Made by a program: the position numbers and the translations under genes. This document shows, one piece after another, positions 1 to 4,975 of a DNA stretch of 6,832 nucleotides. The first letter of the stretch is position 1; every line of letters starts with the position of its first letter. Below the pieces are notes generated by a model that searched no databases, had not been told where the DNA came from, and saw only the letters and a program-made list of their open reading frames with translations. The DNA comes from Pseudorhodobacter sp. (lineage in GTDB: Bacteria; Pseudomonadota; Alphaproteobacteria; Rhodobacterales; Rhodobacteraceae), in assembly GCA_024641255.1 (NCBI GenBank), contig JAHEDL010000099.1:1-6832 (forward strand), read 5' to 3'.

Positions 1-159
1 CCCGTCGACCTGCACCGTGCAGGCGCCGCACGAGGCGATGCCACAGCCGAATTTCGTTCCGGTCAGGTTCAACCCTTCGCGCAGCGCCCAAAGCAGCGGC
101 ATGTCGGGCGGCAGATCCAGTGATTGGTTTTGGCCGTTTACGATAAGGGGGATGGGCAT
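1..159 (-). CDS. [2Fe-2S]-binding small subunit of a molybdenum hydroxylase (partial, N-terminus only)
   Basis: The 53 visible residues begin [10 protein letters not shown] and form the start of a plant-ferredoxin-type [2Fe-2S] domain. Cys39, Cys44 and Cys47 lie in the segment [16 protein letters not shown], the C-x4-C-x2-C pattern of the first cluster of xanthine dehydrogenase-family small subunits (IorA, CoxS, XdhA types). The fourth ligand and the second, all-helical [2Fe-2S] domain would lie beyond the window edge. In this family the small subunit passes electrons from the molybdopterin subunit to an acceptor; proteins starting like this are often annotated as isoquinoline 1-oxidoreductase alpha subunit, but the substrate cannot be told from this fragment. 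The ATG at 159 is chosen because GGAGGT (164-169) lies 4 nt upstream; an in-frame ATG at 216 has no such site. The gene diverges from the tetR-type gene at 245, which suggests that it is that regulator's target. Confidence 0.9.
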   Translation of the reverse strand, partial: MPIPLIVNGQNQSLDLPPDMPLLWALREGLNLTGTKFGCGIASCGACTVQVDG

Positions 160-163
160 GGCG

Positions 164-169
164 ACCTCC
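164..169 (-). promoter_or_regulatory. Ribosome binding site of the [2Fe-2S] subunit gene
   Basis: The minus strand reads GGAGGT followed by 4 nt and then ATG at 159. The match to anti-Shine-Dalgarno is excellent but the spacing is rather short. It decides the start over the upstream in-frame ATG at 216. Confidence 0.75.
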
Positions 170-172
170 GTG

Positions 173-209
173 TTTATGACAAAATGGGCGATAAGTGTCA
201 GTGTGTCAA
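173..209 (-). promoter_or_regulatory. Candidate promoter(s) of the divergent [2Fe-2S] subunit gene
   Basis: Two overlapping sigma70-like options can be read on the minus strand. TTGACA (209-204) is a perfect -35, with 17 nt to CATTTT (186-181), 3 of 6 matches to TATAAT. CTGACA (201-196), 5 of 6, is 17 nt from CATAAA (178-173), 4 of 6. The first would leave a leader of about 15 nt holding the whole Shine-Dalgarno; the second would start transcription close to or inside it. Which one is used cannot be decided by eye. Confidence 0.45.
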
Positions 210-234
210 TTGACATTATTTGGCGATTTTGTCA
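177..234. promoter_or_regulatory. Probable TetR-type operator region with five TGTCA half-sites
   Basis: The half-site TGTCA or its complement occurs at 177-181 (TGACA), 196-200 (TGTCA), 204-208 (TGTCA), 211-215 (TGACA) and 230-234 (TGTCA). The middle pair makes the perfect 12-bp palindrome TGTCAATTGACA (204-215). The first pair and the last pair each have starts 19 bp apart in the order TGACA...TGTCA. Dense inverted repeats between a TetR-family gene and a divergent oxidoreductase are the usual setting for autoregulation plus control of the neighbour. That the flanking TetR protein binds here is inferred from position. Confidence 0.6.
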
Positions 235-238
235 GAAT
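210..238 (+). promoter_or_regulatory. Promoter of the tetR-family gene, predicting a leaderless transcript
   Basis: A perfect -35 TTGACA (210-215), a 17-nt spacer and CAGAAT (233-238, 4 of 6 matches to TATAAT) form a good sigma70 promoter. A start 7 nt after the -10 falls at about base 245, the A of the chosen ATG. The -35 box is half of the 12-bp palindrome, so a repressor bound there would block RNA polymerase. Confidence 0.6.
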
Positions 239-244
239 ATCTGC

Positions 245-829
245 ATGAGCGAGATAGTGCCGCAGCCAGACAAGCAAGACCTGATCCTGAACGCGGCTTT
301 TGCTGCGTTTTCGACCTATGGCTATCGCCGCACGTCGATGGACGATATTGCCAAGGGGGCGGGGATTTCACGCTCGGCGCTTTACTTGCATTGGCGCAAC
401 AAGGAAGACGTTTTTCGGTCTTTGGCGGCGCGGTATTTTGAAGAGGTGCTGCGCGATATGGCGCGGGCTTTGGCGGATGCGTCGCAAGGCGCAGAGGCGG
501 CGCTGATGGCGGCGTTTGTGGCCAAGGACGGCAAGTTCATGGAAGCCGTGCTGACCACCCCGCATGGTTCGGAACTGCTGGATGCGGGGTTTGCGATTTC
601 GGGCGATGTGGTGGCTATGGCCGAAGGGCGTCTGGTGGCGGTGCTGGCCGATTGGTTGGCGCGGCGCGGTTTGCCCGACGGAATTGGAAAGCCCGCCGAG
701 GTGGCCGAAACCATTTTGACGGCGTTGGTTGGCCTTAAGAAAACCGCAAAAACACTGGACTCCTATCGCCTTGGCGAAGCGCGACTGGCGCGGTTGTTTG
801 CGCGCGCGATTGGCGACATGCCGCGTTAA
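245..829 (+). CDS. TetR/AcrR-family transcriptional regulator
   Basis: This 194-residue protein has a normal length for the family. Residues 11-60 form the TetR_N DNA-binding domain: a first helix (QDLILNAAFAAFSTYGY), then the helix-turn-helix around TSMDDIAKGAGISRSALYLH (30-49) and the typical WRNKEDVF stretch (50-57). The remaining 130 residues are an alanine-rich helical ligand-binding and dimerisation domain with no feature that names a ligand. The reading frame stays open upstream to base 17, but that part is antisense to the [2Fe-2S] gene. The ATG at 245 gives the protein its usual short N-terminus and sits just after a good promoter. No Shine-Dalgarno precedes it, fitting a leaderless mRNA. 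An in-frame ATG at 176 is possible but lies upstream of the promoter. It is probably a repressor of itself and of the divergent molybdenum hydroxylase gene; that is inference. Confidence 0.92.
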   Translation: MSEIVPQPDKQDLILNAAFAAFSTYGYRRTSMDDIAKGAGISRSALYLHWRNKEDVFRSLAARYFEEVLRDMARALADASQGAEAALMAAFVAKDGKFMEAVLTTPHGSELLDAGFAISGDVVAMAEGRLVAVLADWLARRGLPDGIGKPAEVAETILTALVGLKKTAKTLDSYRLGEARLARLFARAIGDMPR

Positions 830-870
830 CCCAGATTTTCCCCTGATATTTGCCAAACTTGCCATGGTGG

Positions 871-906
871 CCGCCGCGCGCGGTTGCACCTGCGTGGCGG
901 TTTGTT
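871..906 (+). terminator. Possible intrinsic terminator after the tetR-family gene
   Basis: CCGCCGCGC (871-879) can pair with GCGTGGCGG (892-900) through nine pairs, one of them G-T, with a 12-nt loop. TTTGTT follows at once. It starts 41 nt after the tetR stop. The large loop and interrupted T-run make it moderate, and the palindrome CCGCGCGCGG (874-883) allows a competing fold. Confidence 0.4.
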
Positions 907-919
907 CAGAACAGGTCAA

Positions 920-954
920 AGCGGTTCCGAATCGATAATTCCAAGGGAACCGCT
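920..954. promoter_or_regulatory. Inverted repeat around a -10-like box, upstream of the channel gene
   Basis: AGCGGTTCC (920-928) and GGAACCGCT (946-954) are perfect 9-bp inverted arms separated by 17 bp. The spacer holds GATAAT (934-939), 5 of 6 matches to the -10 consensus, but no recognisable -35 lies 16-18 nt before it. Either this is an operator that brackets the promoter of the channel gene (start of transcription near 946, leader about 33 nt), or the arms fold as a hairpin in a longer mRNA. In that fold an inner GAAT/ATTC stem is also possible. Confidence 0.5.
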
Positions 955-978
955 GGGTGAATTTCGGGGTGGGTAAAG

Positions 979-2850
979 ATGCGTAAAGCCGCTGGGTTGA
1001 AAGAGCGACTTCGGTACGAATTTGATAAGTCGATGGCGGCGGGTGCCGTTGCCTTGGTGGGGTGGCTGGCGCTGATTTCGGTGGTGGTGATTGTGCTGGC
1101 GGCGGTTGTGCTGGTTGGCACCGGGATTGCGCCGGAAGGTGCGGAAAACCTTGGTTATATTGAGGCGATCTGGGAAGCCGCAATGCGGACGCTGGACGCG
1201 GGCACCATTGGCGGCGATATCGGTTGGAGCTTCCGTCTGGTGATGCTGGTGGTGACGGTCGCCGGGATTTTCGTGTTTTCGACGCTGATCGGGGTGTTGA
1301 GTTCCGGGATTGAATCCAAGCTGGATGAGTTGCGCAAAGGCCGGTCGCGCGTGATCGAACAGGATCACACAATCATTTTGAATTGGTCGCCTTCTGTGTT
1401 CGATATTTTGGGCGAATTGGCGATTGCTAATGAAAGTGTCAAGCGGCCGCGCGTGGTGATCATGGCCGACAAAGACAAGGTTGAAATGGAGGATGAGATC
1501 GCCGCGAAAGCGCCGCCGATGGGGCGGACGAAGGTGATCTGCCGCTCTGGCGACCCGAATGATTTGCAGGATTTGCAGATTGTAACGCCGCAAACCTGCC
1601 GGTCGGTGATTATTCTGTCGCCTGACAGTGACAACCCCGATGCGCAGGTGATCAAAAGCATCGTGGCGCTGGTGAATGACCCTGACCGACGCGCCGAGCC
1701 TTATCGGATTGCGGCGGAAATTCGCGATGGCAAGAACGCCGATATTGCGCAGGCGGTGGGCCGACGGGAGGCGCAGTTGGTGTTGGCCGATGATTTGATT
1801 TCGCGGATCATGGTACATTCCAGCCGCGAAACCGGCCTGAGCGCGGTTTATAGCGAGTTGCTGGATTTCGACGGCAGCGAGATTTACGTCAGCCCGCAAC
1901 CGGCGTTGACGGGGCAGACCTTTGGTCAGGCGCTGCTGGCCTATGAGGCTTGTGTGCCGATCGGGCTTTGTGATGCGGCGGGGCGGGTGCATATTCATCC
2001 GCCGATGGATCGGGTGATCGGCGCGGGTGATCAAGCGATTTTGATCGCCGAAGACGATTCGACCATTCGTGCGCTGCCTGTCGCGAAGCTGGCAGCGACG
2101 GATGGCATTGCGACGCCGGTCGAGCGGGTGCAGGGGCCAGAGCGGACGCTGATGTTAGGCTGGAACCGGCGTGGGCCGATGGTGGTGCGCGATCTGGCGA
2201 CGCATGTTGCGCCGGGGTCGGAATTGACCATCGCCGCCGACATTGAAACGCTTGGCGATGCTGCGCGCGATGCGCTGGGCGGCGGCAATTTGGCGATCAC
2301 GGTAAAGCATTGCGAAACCACGCAGGTTTCGGCGTTGGAGGCGCTGGATGTCGGGGCCTATGATCACGTTCTGGTCTTGGGGTGCAGTGATGATCTGCCC
2401 GCGCAGACGGCTGACACCCACACGTTGGTCACGCTGCTGCATCTGCGCCGCATTGCCGATGCGCAGGGGCTAGAGATCAACGTGGTCAGCGAGATGATCG
2501 ATGTGCGCAACCGCAAGCTGGCGGAAGTGACGCGGGCCGATGACTTTGTGGTCAGCAACAAGCTGGTCAGCTTGATGTTGGCGCAGGCGTCGGAAAACCC
2601 GCATATTGCCGCGATTTTTGAACAGTTGCTGGATGCTGACGGCTCTGAAATTCATATGAAACCGGCCAGCGATTTCATCGAACTGGGCCGGACGGTGGAT
2701 TTTTACACCATGACGCATTCGGCCCGTTTGGTTGGCTATGTGGCGATTGGCTATGCCTTGGCCGATGGCACCGTATGCGTGAACCCGACAAAATCCGAGG
2801 CGCGCGCTTATGGTCCAGAAGATCGGCTGGTGGTGCTGTCGCGCGATTGA
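979..2850 (+). CDS. CASTOR/POLLUX-like two-TM ion channel-type protein with tandem RCK domains
   Basis: This 623-residue protein has a short basic N-terminus and two hydrophobic segments, at about 21-48 and 84-110. Between them is a short pore-like stretch with an amphipathic helix (about 60-72) and TLDAGTIGGD (71-80), placed like the pore helix and filter of two-TM channels. Two RCK-like halves follow. The first runs from about 129 (TIILNWSP) to 360, the second from about 388 (ERTLMLGWNRRGPMVVRDL) to the end. Their C-lobes contain matching segments, LLDFDGSEIYV (294-304) and LLDADGSEIHM (550-560). The GWNRRG and APGSEL segments resemble the plant CASTOR/POLLUX (DMI1) ion channels and the bacterial proteins annotated as CASTOR/POLLUX-related. 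The filter is not the TVGYG of potassium channels, so the ion cannot be stated. It should sit in the inner membrane with the RCK part in the cytoplasm, as a tetramer by analogy. GGGGTGGG stands before the ATG at 979 but is a weak ribosome site. The gene appears monocistronic. Confidence 0.88.
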   Translation: MRKAAGLKERLRYEFDKSMAAGAVALVGWLALISVVVIVLAAVVLVGTGIAPEGAENLGYIEAIWEAAMRTLDAGTIGGDIGWSFRLVMLVVTVAGIFVFSTLIGVLSSGIESKLDELRKGRSRVIEQDHTIILNWSPSVFDILGELAIANESVKRPRVVIMADKDKVEMEDEIAAKAPPMGRTKVICRSGDPNDLQDLQIVTPQTCRSVIILSPDSDNPDAQVIKSIVALVNDPDRRAEPYRIAAEIRDGKNADIAQAVGRREAQLVLADDLISRIMVHSSRETGLSAVYSELLDFDGSEIYVSPQPALTGQTFGQALLAYEACVPIGLCDAAGRVHIHPPMDRVIGAGDQAILIAEDDSTIRALPVAKLAATDGIATPVERVQGPERTLMLGWNRRGPMVVRDLATHVAPGSELTIAADIETLGDAARDALGGGNLAITVKHCETTQVSALEALDVGAYDHVLVLGCSDDLPAQTADTHTLVTLLHLRRIADAQGLEINVVSEMIDVRNRKLAEVTRADDFVVSNKLVSLMLAQASENPHIAAIFEQLLDADGSEIHMKPASDFIELGRTVDFYTMTHSARLVGYVAIGYALADGTVCVNPTKSEARAYGPEDRLVVLSRD

Positions 2851-2886
2851 TGACGCGGCCCGAAGGCGGGTTGCGCGGAAAACAGC

Positions 2887-2921
2887 AAAGCCCATCGCGT
2901 GCAGCGGTGGGCTTTTGTTTT
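2887..2921 (+). terminator. Strong intrinsic terminator of the channel gene
   Basis: AAAGCCCATCGC (2887-2898) pairs with GCGGTGGGCTTT (2904-2915) over 12 pairs including one T-G, with a 5-nt loop. TTTTGTTTT runs across the end of the stem. It begins 36 nt after the stop codon. On the minus strand the hairpin is followed by GCTGTTTT, so weak termination in the other direction is also possible. Confidence 0.88.
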
Positions 2922-2923
2922 GC

Positions 2924-2942
2924 CTTTCGCGCTGGGCGAAAG
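2924..2942. repeat. Second short hairpin directly behind the terminator
   Basis: CTTTCGC (2924-2930) and GCGAAAG (2936-2942) form a perfect 7-bp stem with a 5-nt loop, 3 bases after the T-tract of the channel terminator. No T-run follows on either strand, so it is not by itself a typical terminator. It may back up the first hairpin or be chance. Confidence 0.4.
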
Positions 2943-2976
2943 CTGCGGTGCGTCGATGCGATGGTGGGGGTTTGCG

Positions 2977-3002
2977 AAAATAAAGAAACCGCCTAAGCGG
3001 TT
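2977..3002 (-). terminator. Intrinsic terminator of tRNA-Glu
   Basis: On the minus strand AACCGC (3002-2997), the loop TTAG and GCGGTT (2992-2987) are followed by TCTTTATTTT. It begins 25 nt beyond the CCA end of the tRNA. The tract GGTTTATTTT after the stem on the plus strand would allow some termination of plus-strand readthrough as well. Confidence 0.7.
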
Positions 3003-3027
3003 GGTTTATTTTAACTATTTTTGGAAG

Positions 3028-3102
3028 TGGCAGCCCGTAGGGGAGTCGAACCCCTCTTACCTGGTTGAAAACCAGGTGTCCTAACCGATAGACGAACGGG
3101 CC
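3028..3102 (-). tRNA. tRNA-Glu (anticodon UUC), CCA encoded
   Basis: The 75-nt minus-strand sequence folds as a full cloverleaf. The acceptor arms are GGCCCGT and ACGGGCT. The anticodon arm is CCTGG / TTTTCAA / CCAGG with anticodon TTC (plus-strand GAA at 3067-3069). The T arm is AGGGG / TTCGACT / CCCCT, discriminator G73 is followed by a genomic CCA, and T8 is present. The D arm (GTC..GGTTAGGAC) is short, as in bacterial tRNA-Glu. It reads both GAA and GAG. The first acceptor pair is G1-U72 rather than G-C. It lies 54 bp downstream of recJ on the same strand, so it may be read from its own promoter or from recJ. I found no convincing -35/-10 pair in the gap. Confidence 0.96.
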
Positions 3103-3156
3103 ACAGTCAGTGAGGCGCTGTCTAATGTTACACGCCGTGACTCGCAAGAGGGAAAA

Positions 3157-4899
3157 TCACGCTTTTGCCGCATCTTCCAAACGAAATTGCGCTTTCGTGC
3201 GGCCGCCCCAGGTGTTGAGTTCAAGCCGACCGGCAAGGTGAAAGCGCTGGTGCCCGGCGTTTTCAAGCGCGGGGCCAAGGGCGGTGTCAAAGGCGCCAAA
3301 AGCGATGCCTTCAATGCGCGCGCCCATGCCGTCGCCGAAACTGATTTTCAGATGCGACTCGCCGACGCGGCGGGTGGTGACGGCCATATCAGCGAAAGCA
3401 AAGCGCGGTGCAGGCGCGGAAGCGCCGAAGGGACCGGCGGCTTCGATCTGTTCGACGAAATCGGCGGTGGCGGCGGTTGGCGCAAGCAGGCTGTCGATGC
3501 GCAGATCTTCCTTGCCACCTGCGCCCGCGCCCTGTTTGGCCAGAAGTTCCGCAAGGCGGGCCATCGCCGCTTCGAGTTTGTCGCGCGCAACCGTCAGGCC
3601 TGCCGCCATTTTATGGCCGCCGCCCTTGATCAGCAGACCTTCGGCGGCAATGCGGTGGATCGCGGCGCCCAAATCAACGCCGGAAACCGACCGGGCAGAG
3701 CCTTTGCCTTCGTTGCCATCAAATCCGATCACCACGGCGGGGCGGTGCGTGGCCTCTTTCAGACGGGCGGCGACGATGCCGACCACGCCGGGGTGCCAGC
3801 CATCGCCTGCGGCCCACACCAGCGGGCCGTCGATGCCGCGCGCGTCGGCTTGGGCCAAGGCTTCTTCGCGAACGCGAGCTTCGATGTCGCGACGTTCGGT
3901 GTTCAGCAGGTCAAGCCGTTGGGCAAGCGCGGTGGCTTCGGTCGGATTGTCGGTGGACAGCAGCCGTGCGCCAAGATCGGCTTGGCCGATGCGGCCACCG
4001 GCATTGACGCGCGGCCCCAGCAGAAAGCCAAGCGCATAGGCGGTGGGGGCCTGATCCATCCGGGCCACATCGGCAAGCGCGCGCAGGCCGGGGCGGTCGC
4101 GGCGGGCCATGACCTTTAGGCCCTGTCGCACCAGCGCGCGGTTTACGCCGATCAGCGGTGCCACGTCGGCTACGGTTGCCAGTGCCACCAGATCCAGCAG
4201 CGCCATCAGATCAGGGCCTTGCACACCGTCGCCGCGCAATTGTCGATTGGCTTCGACCAGCATCAAGAACACCACCGAAGCGGCGCAAAGATGACCCAGA
4301 TCGCCGTCTTCGTCCTGACGATTTGGGTTCACCACGGCATAGGCTGGCGGCAGGGTTTCGCCGCCAAGGTGGTGATCCAACACCACAACATCGCATTTCG
4401 CGGCGGCGATCGGGTCATGGCTCAGCGTGCCGCAATCGACGCACAGAATCAGATCATGCGTCGCGCCCAGTTCGGCCATTGCGGGCACGTTAGGGCCATA
4501 GCCTTCGTCGATACGGTCGGGAATATAAAGCGTGGCCTGCAGCCCCATTGCGCGCAGCCAGATGATCAGCAGCGCCGCCGACGAGCCGCCATCAACGTCA
4601 TAATCGGCAAAGATCGCGATGCGCTGGCGGGTTTTGACCGCATGCAAGAAGCGGGCAGCGGCGCGGCCGGTGTCTTTCATCCGCAACGGATCGGGCAGAA
4701 GATCGCGCAATTGCGGTGCAAGGAACGCGGCGGCATCCTGCGGGGCCACGCCGCGCGTGACCAAGGTGGCACAAAGCGCCAATGGCAGGCGGGTGATTTG
4801 GGCCATAGCTTCGGCCAGACGTTCGGCTTCGGCATTGGGGCCAAGCCAGCGGCGGCCAGTCAGCGAGGTTTCGACGGAAAGAAAGGCGCGTTGGGTCAT
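3157..4899 (-). CDS. recJ: Single-stranded-DNA-specific exonuclease RecJ
   Basis: This 580-residue protein carries the DHH-family signatures in order: FADYDVDGGSS (97-107, motif I), LCVDCGT (152-158), VVLDHHLGG (172-180, the DHH motif), LVALATVADVAPLIG (237-251) and GPRVNAGGRIG (295-305). The DHHA1 part follows, with GWHPGVVGIVAARL (367-380) and GGGHKMAAG (426-434), and then a C-terminal OB-like region (about 495-580). The Asp and His residues of DYDVDG, VD and DHH are the metal ligands known for the family. RecJ degrades single-stranded DNA 5' to 3' in RecF-pathway recombination, mismatch repair and base excision repair. The open frame continues to 4956. The ATG at 4899 is preferred because MTQRAFLSVETSLTGRRWLG matches the usual N-terminus, AAGG lies just before it, and the upstream extension would run through the 4928-4954 hairpin. 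It follows glpX by 76 bp on the same strand and may be cotranscribed. Confidence 0.95.
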   Translation of the reverse strand: MTQRAFLSVETSLTGRRWLGPNAEAERLAEAMAQITRLPLALCATLVTRGVAPQDAAAFLAPQLRDLLPDPLRMKDTGRAAARFLHAVKTRQRIAIFADYDVDGGSSAALLIIWLRAMGLQATLYIPDRIDEGYGPNVPAMAELGATHDLILCVDCGTLSHDPIAAAKCDVVVLDHHLGGETLPPAYAVVNPNRQDEDGDLGHLCAASVVFLMLVEANRQLRGDGVQGPDLMALLDLVALATVADVAPLIGVNRALVRQGLKVMARRDRPGLRALADVARMDQAPTAYALGFLLGPRVNAGGRIGQADLGARLLSTDNPTEATALAQRLDLLNTERRDIEARVREEALAQADARGIDGPLVWAAGDGWHPGVVGIVAARLKEATHRPAVVIGFDGNEGKGSARSVSGVDLGAAIHRIAAEGLLIKGGGHKMAAGLTVARDKLEAAMARLAELLAKQGAGAGGKEDLRIDSLLAPTAATADFVEQIEAAGPFGASAPAPRFAFADMAVTTRRVGESHLKISFGDGMGARIEGIAFGAFDTALGPALENAGHQRFHLAGRLELNTWGGRTKAQFRLEDAAKA

Positions 4900-4927
4900 C
4901 GCCTTGATGTGCCTGACAGGGCAAGGC

Positions 4928-4954
4928 GCGGCAAGCCCCTTTGGCGCTTGCCGC
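4928..4954. repeat. Hairpin in the glpX-recJ spacer, without a U-tract
   Basis: GCGGCAAGC (4928-4936) and GCTTGCCGC (4946-4954) are perfect 9-bp inverted arms around a 9-nt loop. On the minus strand the hairpin starts 21 nt after the glpX stop and ends 28 nt before the recJ start. No T-run follows on either strand, so it is not a standard intrinsic terminator. A second GCAAG copy at 4921-4925 could compete for the single CTTGC (4947-4951). It may stabilise the 3' end of glpX mRNA or lower readthrough into recJ. Confidence 0.6.
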
Positions 4955-4975
4955 ACTATGCTGGGCGCAAAAGCC

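Noticed and set aside
17..244. N-terminal extension of the TetR-family protein to base 17
   Set aside because: The extension is antisense to the [2Fe-2S] subunit and crosses the divergent promoter region; the family's normal N-terminus starts at 245.
368..1372. Minus-strand open frame (334 codons) across tetR, the spacer and the start of the channel gene
   Set aside because: It runs antisense through two convincing genes and the promoter-like inverted repeat, and its composition is that of a shadow frame.
916..2034. Long minus-strand open frame (372 codons) opposite the channel gene
   Set aside because: Its product is rich in Arg, His, Pro and Gln with no recognisable domain, as expected of the complement of a GC-rich gene. 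The plus-strand frame encodes a coherent protein.
3028..3102. tRNA-Glu 3' end as an integration (att) site
   Set aside because: No integrase gene, no second copy of the tRNA 3' end in the window, and the flanks are housekeeping genes.
3103..3156. Promoter for tRNA-Glu in the gap behind recJ
   Set aside because: TTGCGA with a 17-nt spacer gives only TAGACA (3 of 6), and the alternative TAACAT has no -35. A promoter is likely but cannot be placed.
3187..4119. Plus-strand open frames (310 and 251 codons) opposite recJ
   Set aside because: The minus strand carries all RecJ motifs without a break; the plus frames have low-complexity Ala/Gly/Arg/Ser products and no domain.
4900..4956. 19-residue upstream extension of RecJ to an ATG at 4956
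   Set aside because: The extra residues do not resemble RecJ N-termini and the DNA is occupied by the spacer hairpin.
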